A DNA stretch of 12,793 bases, taken from NCBI GenBank assembly GCA_937876435.1, contig CALEIL010000385.1, positions 1 through 12,793 on the forward strand, given 5' to 3'. The DNA is from an uncultured Bacteroidota bacterium. GTDB lineage: Bacteria; Bacteroidota; Bacteroidia; Chitinophagales; Saprospiraceae. The notes below the pieces were generated by a model. That model searched no databases. It was not told the DNA's origin and worked only from the letters and a program-made list of their open reading frames with translations. The position numbers and the translations under genes were made by a program. Below, piece after piece: positions 1 to 7,171 of this stretch. Position 1 is the stretch's first letter, and each line of letters begins with the position of its first letter.

Positions 1-105
1 TAGCCATAGCTACATAAGGCTTTAGATGATGAGGATATGGCGAAAAAGAATCCGTAGAAGTGTCACGAATTTAGTGACTGGTGCACTAGAACACCGTCAA
101 CATTG

Positions 106-120
106 AGAGCCGTAGGCTCT
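106..120. repeat. Short palindromic hairpin, possible decayed REP-like element
   Basis: The arms AGAGCC (106-111) and GGCTCT (115-120) pair perfectly around the loop GTA. The following sequence to about 165 (a GTAACCTCCGATTTCA stretch) resembles, from memory, dispersed palindromic elements in Bacteroidota genomes in which a second GC-rich hairpin follows. Here that second hairpin is not intact. The palindrome is seen directly; its identity as a repeated element is inference. Confidence 0.4.
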
Positions 121-190
121 AAACATATTGTAACCTCCGATTTCACAGGCCGAGTGATAACGATATTCTATTCTTACAAATCCAAATTTA

Positions 191-267
191 TTTTTGTGCG
201 ATTTAGTGACCTGGTGTTTTGGTGGCTATTTTTTGTGCGATTTAGTGACCTGGTGTTTTCGTGGCTA
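191..267. repeat. Tandem direct repeat, two 38-base copies
   Basis: Copy one is 191-228 and copy two is 230-267, a period of 39 bases. They differ only at 221 (G) versus 260 (C). The core is GTGCGATTTAGTGACC followed by TGGTGTTTT. A shorter, diverged version of the core with one base missing lies at 66-83. Read on the minus strand, the unit is a run of CACNAAA-like words. From memory, such words are frequent in intergenic repeats of Bacteroidota. The function is unknown, and the repeats sit just after the 3' end of the secreted-protein gene (stop at 277). Confidence 0.85.
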
Positions 268-276
268 ACGGATGCA

Positions 277-1413
277 CTACGGCTTCAGTATCGTCAACCG
301 CTTCGTAATGATCCTTCTCCCGTACTGATCGATCAATCCGTATAAGTACGGTCCCTTATCAAATTTGGTAATATCGATCCGCACCGTTTCATCGGAATTG
401 ATTTCCACGGGTTGCTGGTAAACTTCCTGCGCCAGAAAATTGAAAAGCGCGATCCGGTATTTTCCAGGTTTAAGATTGCTGAGTTCTATATTCACGTATC
501 CGATCGCCGGATTGGGAAAAGCGTATATATCGGGCTCCGATGTTTGAACCGGCTTTCTGAACCTATTGAGATAGGATCTCACCCAGTACTTGACCTGTGT
601 GGGTTGCCTGTTGTACGGGTTCACCCAAACGCTGGAGACCGGGATGCCGTATTTTTCATTGAAAAAATCGTACCGGTAACGAATCGGAGGTCCGTAGGCT
701 TCATTATTATCGATGTACGATGAAAAATCCTGCCACGGCTTATCTCCGACCTTGAGTAAAGTACGGTAACGGTATTCCTCGATGGTGAAATGCCTGGACA
801 CATCATCGTTGATAATTTCGTATTTGAGCTGGCCCTCCCCGTCTTCGGTACTCAGACGATCTACGCCAAGAATCAGGCGGATACTGTCCGCTCTTACGGG
901 CAATCTGGACACGATGGAGGGCTGCAACAACGAGGTTGGGAACTCAATGGTCGCCTGACTGGAGTACTCCCATTCCTGGCCGTATTGCGCCGATGGATAA
1001 TTGACAATGATCGGATAATCAAACCGGATGTCGACCGGTACAAATTGCTGAAAAATGTAAAAGCCGTGAAGCCCCAATAAATAAAGTTCCCGGCCTTCCC
1101 GTTTGTAAAAATGGATCGTCCGGTCATCCATCCGGAGGGCATAGTTGGCACCGGGAAAGTTCCCGGACTCTTCTATTTTCGTGGGATCCACAGGTATCAC
1201 GGGACGCAAATAGGGGGCTTTAGCCAGACTGATATCCCAGATCGGTTGCCGGTTGTATCCATCGATGTTGATGTTTTCGGGTGCCCGGTCCACCAGATAG
1301 TAAAGCGTATCTCCTGGTTTGGGGAAATAATCGGATTGGCCCTGACTATACCTGGCGAAGAGTATGATCAATGCAATAAAAACGATTTGTCGAATAGTAG
1401 GCTTGATTCTCAA
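277..1413 (-). CDS. Secreted protein with type IX (type A) sorting domain, unknown function
   Basis: This is a 378-residue protein. Residues 1-25 form a signal peptide (RIKPTIRQ, then a hydrophobic run IVFIALIILFA), with probable cleavage before Q26. Residues 296-378 are a type A sorting tail with the typical AFPNPAIGYVNIEL opening and a final basic strand ending KRLTILKP. It should cross the outer membrane through the type IX system and be attached to the surface or released. The middle part (about 27-290) is rich in Tyr, Arg and Pro; I do not recognise its fold or any catalytic motif. The start is TTG at 1413-1411, three bases after the TAG of the ABC exporter gene and in the same frame. 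The next in-frame Met is near residue 95 and would remove the signal peptide, so TTG (or the ATT before it) must serve. It is probably co-transcribed with the exporter. Confidence 0.85.
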   Translation of the reverse strand: MRIKPTIRQIVFIALIILFARYSQGQSDYFPKPGDTLYYLVDRAPENINIDGYNRQPIWDISLAKAPYLRPVIPVDPTKIEESGNFPGANYALRMDDRTIHFYKREGRELYLLGLHGFYIFQQFVPVDIRFDYPIIVNYPSAQYGQEWEYSSQATIEFPTSLLQPSIVSRLPVRADSIRLILGVDRLSTEDGEGQLKYEIINDDVSRHFTIEEYRYRTLLKVGDKPWQDFSSYIDNNEAYGPPIRYRYDFFNEKYGIPVSSVWVNPYNRQPTQVKYWVRSYLNRFRKPVQTSEPDIYAFPNPAIGYVNIELSNLKPGKYRIALFNFLAQEVYQQPVEINSDETVRIDITKFDKGPYLYGLIDQYGRRIITKRLTILKP

Positions 1414-1416
1414 AAT

Positions 1417-3240
1417 CTAAATACTCTGAAGTTCAACAAAACGACTATAGATCCCCTTAGAGGACATCAGATCATCGTGACGGCCTGATTCGATGATTTC
1501 ACCATCCTCCAATACCACGATAAGATCGACATTCCGGATGGTTTGTAAACGATGTGCAATGATAATAATTGTTTTATCGTGGCCCAGGTTCTCGATCGCC
1601 CTTTGTACTATATCTTCAGATTCACTATCCAGAGCGCTGGTGGCTTCGTCCAAAATCAGGATGGGGGAATCGTAGTACAAAGCCCTGGCCAGGACGATGC
1701 GCTGACGCTGACCACCACTCAGTTTGCCCCCTGCCTCTCCGATCACCGTATCGAGCTGGTCTTCCAGTTCCGATATAAACGACCACATATTGGCTTTACG
1801 ACACGCCTCTTTTATTTTTGCCTCATCCTGATCGATGGCTGACAGACAGATGTTATTGCGGATCGTATCGTGAAACAACACCGGTTCCTGCGAAACGATG
1901 CTGATTTTATCCCGAAACGAATCTTCCCGGATGTTCCGGATATCCACCCCATCCATCAATATCCGCCCGCTTCCGGGTGTCTGAAACCTGCAGATGAGAT
2001 CCACCAGGGTCGTTTTACCCGAACCAGAAGCGCCTACTATGGCTATCCGGCTGCCTTTGGGAATACGAAGGCTGACATTGTGGAGGACATCGGAAGGTTC
2101 CCCCGGATATCTGTAGGACACATCGACCACCTCGATGGAATCGGTAAATCGCTCCAGATCGACCGTCCCTTCTACGAGCTGTTTTTCCATTTCCCGATCG
2201 AGCAGGGACTGAATCCTATCCCAGGCCCCCATCCCCTTCTGATAATTGTAATACGCCCCGGAAAAAGATTTGGCCGGTTCTATGATGTTGTAAAAAGCGT
2301 ATATAAAGGTCAGAAAGGTACTCGCCTCGAGCATGCCGGAAAACACCTGGTTGCTGCCGAGCCATAGCAGCATGGTGACCACCGTGACCCCCAGAAATTC
2401 TGACATGGGCGAGGCCAGGTCCTTCCGGAACAAAATCTTATTGCGCAATTTCCGGAACGCTTCGTTAAACTGGGAAAAAAGATCCTGGACGTATTTCTGA
2501 GCGTGAAAAGCCCTGATGGTTTTGATGCCGTATACCGACTCTTCCGTGATGGATAACGTGGAACCCAGCAGGTCCTGCGATTCCCGGGATTGCCTTTTCA
2601 ACTGACGGCTCAGACCACCGATCACCACCACTGTAAACAGCATCAGCCCTACGACGTACAACGTCAGGGTGGGACTCACATAAATCATGTACCCCAGACT
2701 CCCCAGAACGATCATCGGAGAACGGATGATGGTTTCCAGGACAGACAACACGCTGGATTCAAATTCTATCACATCGCTGCTCATCACCGTGAGGATATTG
2801 CCTTTTCGTTCTTCTTTATAAAACTCCAGCGGTTTTTGCAGCAGCGTCCGGTACAGCATTTCCCGGATATCCCTCACTACCCCATTGCGCATGTACGCCA
2901 TGCAAACCAGGGACAGATACCGAAAAATATTTTTGAGTAAAAACGATCCCACCAGAACGACGCAGACCAGAAACAGAGCCTGTGCCCTGCCATTGTCTTC
3001 TACGAATGCGTAAAGATGAAAATTGATGTATTCCATGAAATTTTGGGTGGAAAAGGCCCCCGGGTCCTGCATAGGCACCTGCTGATCGACCTGATCAAAC
3101 AACACATCAAAAAACGGCTTGAGGATAGGAATACTGATGAGGGTAAAAACAGCCACAAAAACATTGGACAATATATTGCCAGCAAAATACCACTTATAGG
3201 GTACGACTAATTGCCATATATTTTTTCGTTCTCTTCTCAA
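1417..3240 (-). CDS. ABC exporter, fused membrane and ATPase domains (MsbA/lipid exporter type)
   Basis: This 607-residue half-transporter would act as a homodimer in the inner membrane. The N-terminal part (about 15-330) holds hydrophobic segments consistent with six helices. The ATPase domain (about 368-607) is complete: Walker A GASGSGKTT at 403-411, Q-loop Q451, signature LSGGQ at 507-511, Walker B ILILDE ending D531-E532, and H-loop H563. The closest general type is the MsbA-like exporter of lipid A or other lipids, but the substrate cannot be read from sequence. The start is TTG at 3240-3238; no ATG lies in frame between the upstream stop (TGA at 3261-3259) and residue 57, which is already past the first helix. 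An ATG at 3262-3260 is in another frame. It lies 30 bases after accC and 3 bases before the secreted-protein gene, so a shared transcript is likely. Confidence 0.93.
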   Translation of the reverse strand: MRRERKNIWQLVVPYKWYFAGNILSNVFVAVFTLISIPILKPFFDVLFDQVDQQVPMQDPGAFSTQNFMEYINFHLYAFVEDNGRAQALFLVCVVLVGSFLLKNIFRYLSLVCMAYMRNGVVRDIREMLYRTLLQKPLEFYKEERKGNILTVMSSDVIEFESSVLSVLETIIRSPMIVLGSLGYMIYVSPTLTLYVVGLMLFTVVVIGGLSRQLKRQSRESQDLLGSTLSITEESVYGIKTIRAFHAQKYVQDLFSQFNEAFRKLRNKILFRKDLASPMSEFLGVTVVTMLLWLGSNQVFSGMLEASTFLTFIYAFYNIIEPAKSFSGAYYNYQKGMGAWDRIQSLLDREMEKQLVEGTVDLERFTDSIEVVDVSYRYPGEPSDVLHNVSLRIPKGSRIAIVGASGSGKTTLVDLICRFQTPGSGRILMDGVDIRNIREDSFRDKISIVSQEPVLFHDTIRNNICLSAIDQDEAKIKEACRKANMWSFISELEDQLDTVIGEAGGKLSGGQRQRIVLARALYYDSPILILDEATSALDSESEDIVQRAIENLGHDKTIIIIAHRLQTIRNVDLIVVLEDGEIIESGRHDDLMSSKGIYSRFVELQSI

Positions 3241-3270
3241 GAGTATAAGTTCTATAATTCATAACCAACG

Positions 3271-4626
3271 TTAGTCAGCCTTTTCTTGTTCTGCGAACTT
3301 AAAATGATCCATAAATCCCGTATCAAAGTGGCCGCTGACAAAGGCTTCGTTCTCCATAAGTTGCATATGAAACGGAATGGTGGTATTGACGCCTTCCACA
3401 ATAAATTCATCCAAAGCTCTTTTCATTTTCCGGATGCACTCATCGCGGGTCTGAGCCTTGCAGATCAATTTTGCGATCATAGAATCGTAATAAGGGGGTA
3501 TGACATAACCGGCGTACACATGGGTATCCACCCGGACGCCCTGGCCTTTGGGGCTGTGAAACCCGGTAATCTTACCAGGTGATGGACGGAAATTGTTGTA
3601 AGGATCTTCCGCATTAATGCGGCATTCGATGGCATGCATGACCGGTATCAAGTTTTTTCCGGAGATTTTTTCTCCCATGGCTACCTTGATTTGTTCCTTG
3701 ATCAGATCGTGGTCTATGACTTCTTCGGTCACGGTATGCTCCACCTGTATCCGGGTATTCATTTCCATAAAATAGAAATTCCGGTTTTTGTCCACCAAAA
3801 ATTCGATGGTCCCCACGCCCTCGTAATTGATGGCTTTAGCCGCCTTGATCGCTGCTTTACCCATTTTATCCCTCAGCCTGGGTGTCATAAACGGACTTGG
3901 ACTTTCCTCCACCAATTTCTGATGACGGCGCTGGATGGAACAATCCCGCTCGCTGAGATGAGCTACCTTGCCGTGTTGATCCCCGATCACCTGAATTTCG
4001 ATATGATGGGGTTCTTCTATAAATTTTTCAATATAAAGTCCATCGTTGCCGAAAGCAGACTTGGCTTCCTGCCGGGCACTGTTCCAGCTTTTTTCAAAAT
4101 CTTCTGGGTTCCGGACGATCCGCATTCCTTTACCACCACCCCCGGCGGTGGCTTTGATGATGATCGGATATTTTATTTTTTCAGCTATTTTCAATCCTTC
4201 ATCAATATCCTCCACCAATCCATCAGAACCCGGGATACAGGGAACTTTGGCAGCCAACATCGTTTCTTTGGCGGTGACCTTGTCTCCCATCAACCGCATT
4301 TGTTCGGCCGTCGGTCCGATAAACTTAATTCCGTATTCGGTGCAAATCTCCACAAAGTCGGCGTTCTCGGCTAAAAAGCCGTACCCCGGGTGCAGTGCAT
4401 CGGCATTGGTGATCTCTACCGCCGCCATAATTTTGGCTATGTTGAGATAGGACAGATTGCTCTGGGGAGGTCCGATACACACGGCTTCATCGGCAAAACG
4501 GACGTGAAGACTTTCCTTATCCGCTGTTGAATAAACAGCTACCGTCTTGATCCCCATTTCCTTACACGTGCGGATCACACGTAAAGCTATTTCCCCCCGG
4601 TTTGCTATTAAAATTTTATTGAACAT
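3271..4626 (-). CDS. accC: Acetyl-CoA carboxylase, biotin carboxylase subunit
   Basis: AccC uses ATP and bicarbonate to carboxylate the biotin carried by AccB, the first half-reaction of malonyl-CoA formation for fatty acid synthesis, in the cytoplasm. The 451-residue length matches the family. The ATP-grasp fold is complete: N-terminal ILIANRGEIALR, GDK with K116, K158 before the glycine-rich loop AGGGGKGMR, and K237. The metal-binding acids are E275 (TIEF) and E288 (FMEMN). The catalytic stretch is TRIQVEH with R292 and E296, and RINAED carries R336. These align with the known catalytic residues of the E. coli enzyme. The ATG at 4626 precedes the conserved N-terminus directly. It follows accB by 77 bases, and the carboxyltransferase genes accA and accD are not in the window. 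Confidence 0.98.
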   Translation of the reverse strand: MFNKILIANRGEIALRVIRTCKEMGIKTVAVYSTADKESLHVRFADEAVCIGPPQSNLSYLNIAKIMAAVEITNADALHPGYGFLAENADFVEICTEYGIKFIGPTAEQMRLMGDKVTAKETMLAAKVPCIPGSDGLVEDIDEGLKIAEKIKYPIIIKATAGGGGKGMRIVRNPEDFEKSWNSARQEAKSAFGNDGLYIEKFIEEPHHIEIQVIGDQHGKVAHLSERDCSIQRRHQKLVEESPSPFMTPRLRDKMGKAAIKAAKAINYEGVGTIEFLVDKNRNFYFMEMNTRIQVEHTVTEEVIDHDLIKEQIKVAMGEKISGKNLIPVMHAIECRINAEDPYNNFRPSPGKITGFHSPKGQGVRVDTHVYAGYVIPPYYDSMIAKLICKAQTRDECIRKMKRALDEFIVEGVNTTIPFHMQLMENEAFVSGHFDTGFMDHFKFAEQEKAD

Positions 4627-4664
4627 GTCGGATTGAATTCTGTGATTAATCAGATTTAGCAGCG

Positions 4665-4690
4665 CAGGGTGGCTGCTTTTTCAGCACCTG
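4665..4690. other. Imperfect hairpin between accB and accC
   Basis: In the 77-base gap between accB and accC, CAGGGTGGCTG (4665-4675) can pair with CAGCACCTG (4682-4690) across a T-rich loop, with two unpaired G residues on the first arm. It is the widest gap inside the minus-strand cluster after fabH. It could be a weak processing or attenuation site that adjusts the AccB to AccC ratio, or it may have no role. No U-run follows on the minus strand, so it is not a classical terminator. Confidence 0.3.
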
Positions 4691-4703
4691 CCGGCACGGA
4701 TTA

Positions 4704-5237
4704 TCATCCTGTGGGATCGATCAGGAACAATACCTGGTCGTATTCCACGGGAGCGGCATCCTCAGAAACCACCTTGACAATCTTCCCGCTGATTTCGGAT
4801 TCAATCTCATTGAACAGCTTCATGGCCTCCACAATACAGACGACGTCACCTTTCTCTATCTGATCTCCTACCTTGATAAAAGGAGGTTTGTCGGGAGAAG
4901 GGCTTCTGTAAAAGGTTCCTACCATGGGTGATTTGATTTCCAGCAGTTCTTTGTCTGTTTCTGGTTTCCCCCCCTCTTTGCCCGCAGCGTCCGCGTTATC
5001 GGTTGCGACACCGGCCGATGCAGCAGGATGTGAAGCCTGACCGGACCCGGCCTCCCCTGACCCGGAAGAAATATTCTGACTACCCGGCATTTGAATTATC
5101 TGGTTGCTTTCTTTGACCTTTTTCTGGTATTTATCCGTTTTGATCGAAAGTTCAAATTCGCCGTCCTTGACCTTAAACTCCGACAATTGGGAGTCGCTGA
5201 TCAATTTGAGCAATTCGGTGATTTCCTTGTAGTTCAT
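4704..5237 (-). CDS. accB: Acetyl-CoA carboxylase biotin carboxyl carrier protein
   Basis: AccB carries biotin between the carboxylase and carboxyltransferase active sites of acetyl-CoA carboxylase. The protein has 177 residues in three parts. An N-terminal segment (1-45) with alternating charges is typical for contact with AccC. A flexible linker (about 46-96) is rich in Gly, Ala, Ser, Asp and Glu. The biotinyl domain (about 97-175) contains the EAMK motif, with K140 as the residue biotinylated by the BirA-type ligase, and the preceding PMVGTFYRSPSPDKPPF thumb region characteristic of true AccB. The ATG at 5237 comes three bases after the efp stop, so translation is probably coupled. No birA gene is visible in the window. 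Confidence 0.97.
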   Translation of the reverse strand: MNYKEITELLKLISDSQLSEFKVKDGEFELSIKTDKYQKKVKESNQIIQMPGSQNISSGSGEAGSGQASHPAASAGVATDNADAAGKEGGKPETDKELLEIKSPMVGTFYRSPSPDKPPFIKVGDQIEKGDVVCIVEAMKLFNEIESEISGKIVKVVSEDAAPVEYDQVLFLIDPTG

Positions 5238-5240
5238 TCT

Positions 5241-5807
5241 TTACTGTTTTACTCGTTCGATATAATTTCCGGTCTCCGTTTCAATCTTCACTGCGTCTCC
5301 CTGATTGATAAACAAAGGTACACGAATTTCTGCACCTGTTTCTACGGTGGCTGGTTTTTGAGCATTCGTGGCAGTATCACCCTTTACTCCTGGTTCGGTA
5401 TAGGTCACCCGCAGCTCCACGTACTGGGGAAGTTCCACGACCAGAGGCCGGTCTTCAGCGGCATGAAATAAAATTTCCACTTTCTCAGATTCTTTCATAT
5501 ACTCCGCATGGTCCACCATTTCCTTGTTCACGGCAACCTGCTCGTACGTCTCATCATTCATAAAATGATAAGCGTATTCATCGCTGTATAGGTATTGGAA
5601 AGTTCGTCTTTCGACCCTCACCGGATCGATGGAGTGCCCCGCCTGAAAAGTGTGATCTATTATTTTACCACTCGTGATACTTCTCATTTTGGTCCGGACA
5701 AAAGCGTTGCCTTTACCGGGCTTTACATGCTGAAAATCAATTATCTGATACAAGTCATTATTAAAGTCAATGCACAGTCCTTTACGGATATCAGAAGTGT
5801 TTGCCAT
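5241..5807 (-). CDS. efp: Translation elongation factor P
   Basis: EF-P binds between the P and E sites of the ribosome and helps peptide bond formation at consecutive prolines. The 188-residue length is standard. Domain I has the KPGKGNAF loop with K32 at its tip, the position modified by beta-lysylation in E. coli. Domain II follows, and domain III keeps the signature region VKGDTATNAQKPATVETGAEI, then a C-terminal strand. Whether K32 is modified here cannot be told, as no epmA or epmB lies in the window. The ATG at 5807 gives the usual N-terminus. It sits 38 bases after fabH and 3 bases before accB. The fabH-efp-accB-accC order is common in Bacteroidota. Confidence 0.97.
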   Translation of the reverse strand: MANTSDIRKGLCIDFNNDLYQIIDFQHVKPGKGNAFVRTKMRSITSGKIIDHTFQAGHSIDPVRVERRTFQYLYSDEYAYHFMNDETYEQVAVNKEMVDHAEYMKESEKVEILFHAAEDRPLVVELPQYVELRVTYTEPGVKGDTATNAQKPATVETGAEIRVPLFINQGDAVKIETETGNYIERVKQ

Positions 5808-5845
5808 AAGTAATATCGCTTATTTTTGAATTACAAAATAATAAA

Positions 5846-6844
5846 TTAATTTGAATCATAAGCCCAGGTCAGGTATATGGTTCCCCAGGTAAACCCTCCA
5901 CCAAATGCGGTGAGGATCAACCGGTCTCCTTTTTTGAGCTGCTTTTCATAATCCCACAGACACAATGGAATGGTAGCTGCCGTGGTGTTTCCATAACGAT
6001 CAATATTGATCATGACTTTTTCTTTGGGTAAATCCAGAAAATCTGACAGGGAATTGATTATGCGCATATTGGCCTGATGAGGCACCACCCAGTCCAGATC
6101 CTGGGGCCGCAAATCCTGCCTGGACAATACCTGGAGGGTAGAATCCTTCATCCCCTGCACGGCGGACTTGAACACAGGTCGGCCTTCCTGAAATATGAAA
6201 TGCTGCTTGTTGTCGACCGTTTCATGAGAGGCGGGATGCAGAGATCCTCCTGCGGTCATGTACAGATATTTTGCTCCTGAACCATCCCCTTTGAGGACCG
6301 CGTCCACGAATCCTTCTCCATTTTCACTCCGCTCCAGCAACACACATCCGGCACCATCTCCAAATATAATGCAAGTCGTCCGGTCTGTGTAGTCGACTAT
6401 CGAAGACATCATATCCACACCGATGACCAGGATTTTCCGGTATGCCCCACTTTCGATCATGCGGGCTCCCGTGTTGAGCGCAAATAAAAAACCGGAACAG
6501 GCTGCGCTCAGATCAAATCCGAAAGCGTTCTCTGCGCCGATAGCGTATGCTACAGAATTGGCGGTATCTGGAAAAATCATGTCCGGGGTCACCGTGGCAC
6601 ATATAACCAGGTCAATTTCCCTGGGATCCGTGCCATTTCTGGACAACAAATCCCTGACTGCCATCTCCGCCATATAACCGGATGCCTTCCCCTCTTCCCT
6701 CAGAATACGCCGCTCCACAATTCCGGTACGACTCCGGATCCAATCATCGGTGGTATCTACCATTTTCTCCAAATCCTGGTTGGTCAGCTTTGTCTCCGGA
6801 ACAAATCCACCCACGCCCGTGATGGCTGCTTTGTATAAAGCCAT
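5846..6844 (-). CDS. fabH: Beta-ketoacyl-ACP synthase III
   Basis: FabH condenses an acyl-CoA primer (acetyl or branched-chain) with malonyl-ACP and so starts type II fatty acid synthesis. The 332 residues have the expected thiolase-like fold with all three catalytic residues: C116 in DLSAACSGF, H256 in VVPHQAN and N286 in YGNTT. The GFxPE opening and the TGI region (W35, R37) that line the CoA tunnel are present. The C-terminal FGGGFTWGTIYL motif is typical. The start is ATG at 6844. It is the first gene of the minus-strand cluster. The plsX and rpmF genes, often upstream of fabH in other bacteria, are absent; an oppositely oriented adhesin gene lies there instead. Confidence 0.98.
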   Translation of the reverse strand: MALYKAAITGVGGFVPETKLTNQDLEKMVDTTDDWIRSRTGIVERRILREEGKASGYMAEMAVRDLLSRNGTDPREIDLVICATVTPDMIFPDTANSVAYAIGAENAFGFDLSAACSGFLFALNTGARMIESGAYRKILVIGVDMMSSIVDYTDRTTCIIFGDGAGCVLLERSENGEGFVDAVLKGDGSGAKYLYMTAGGSLHPASHETVDNKQHFIFQEGRPVFKSAVQGMKDSTLQVLSRQDLRPQDLDWVVPHQANMRIINSLSDFLDLPKEKVMINIDRYGNTTAATIPLCLWDYEKQLKKGDRLILTAFGGGFTWGTIYLTWAYDSN

Positions 6845-6874
6845 ATCTTATTGTTTCTTTAACGTAATCCGGCT

Positions 6875-6882
6875 GCAAGGTA
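6875..6882 (-). promoter_or_regulatory. Possible -7 promoter element for fabH cluster
   Basis: On the minus strand, TACCTTGC followed by AGCC resembles the Bacteroidota -7 element TAnnTTTG, one T short of a common TACCTTTGCAGC form. It would place the transcript start roughly 25 bases before the fabH ATG, a sensible leader length. I see no clear -33 TTG at the usual distance, so support is partial. Confidence 0.3.
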
Positions 6883-7035
6883 AAAAATTTCGATCATACA
6901 TTTCCATATTTATTAATCCTATATCATCCTGACCTACAGAGCCTCGTTCTTCCCTTTTTAACATTATGTCATATAAATATCTATAAAACACTAAATATCA
7001 ATCGATAAACTTTCAATAGCCCGAGGTTTCGCCCC

Positions 7036-7083
7036 TACAAAGCGCTTTTCGCTTAATTTTTTGACGCTTTGTACTAAAGCGTC
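7036..7083. repeat. Nested, mutually exclusive inverted repeats in adhesin leader
   Basis: Three pairings share sequence. TACAAAGCG (7036-7044) pairs with CGCTTTGTA (7065-7073), nine perfect pairs. AAGCG (7040-7044) pairs with CGCTT (7050-7054). GACGCTTT (7063-7070) pairs with AAAGCGTC (7076-7083), eight perfect pairs with a five-base loop. The segment 7065-7070 can pair upstream or downstream but not both. T-runs follow at 7057-7062 and 7095-7099. This could be a regulator-binding dyad, an attenuator-like leader or a decayed palindromic repeat. The pairings are seen directly; any role is inference. Confidence 0.55.
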
Positions 7084-7099
7084 GGTACACTCGTTTTTT

Positions 7100-7112
7100 A
7101 CTTGACTCAAGT
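7100..7112. repeat. Short palindrome upstream of adhesin gene
   Basis: ACTTGA and TCAAGT are perfect inverted copies around a central C, 59 bases before the chosen ATG at 7172. This symmetry suits a dimeric DNA-binding protein, but a 13-base palindrome may also arise by chance. Nearby ACTT (7117-7120) and AAGT (7127-7130) extend the symmetrical theme weakly. Confidence 0.3.
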
Positions 7113-7171
7113 CTGACTTTGGACTGAAGTACTACAGTAAATTGCAAATTTTTAATCCCGATAAGCCACCT

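Larger units (their letters stand above)
1..276. other. Intergenic region with repeats, no gene seen
   Basis: I find no supportable coding region here. Short open frames exist on both strands, but none starts, ends or reads like a gene. The stretch contains a hairpin (106-120), a degenerate copy (66-83) of a repeat found twice more at 191-267, and the sequence just downstream of the minus-strand secreted-protein gene. I see no Rho-independent terminator for that gene. The left edge may be cut inside a longer intergenic region. Confidence 0.6.
6845..7171. other. Divergent intergenic region between fabH and adhesin gene
   Basis: These 327 bases must hold the promoters for both the fabH cluster (minus) and the adhesin gene (plus). 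The part from about 6885 to 7020 is AT-rich with no gene. The part from 7036 to 7130 contains several inverted repeats (listed separately). I cannot identify a full TTTG-N19-TAnnTTTG Bacteroidota promoter on either strand; a partial match for fabH is given as its own entry. No small gene is evident. Confidence 0.6.

Noticed and set aside
191..267. CRISPR or attachment site
   Set aside because: Only two abutting copies with no spacer and no integrase nearby.
3634..4374. 246-codon plus-strand open frame
   Set aside because: It is antisense to accC, whose catalytic residues are all intact, so the open frame follows from codon bias on the other strand.
7142..7171. Upstream TTG start adding ten residues to the adhesin
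   Set aside because: The added residues are polar and precede an already complete signal peptide that begins at the ATG at 7172.
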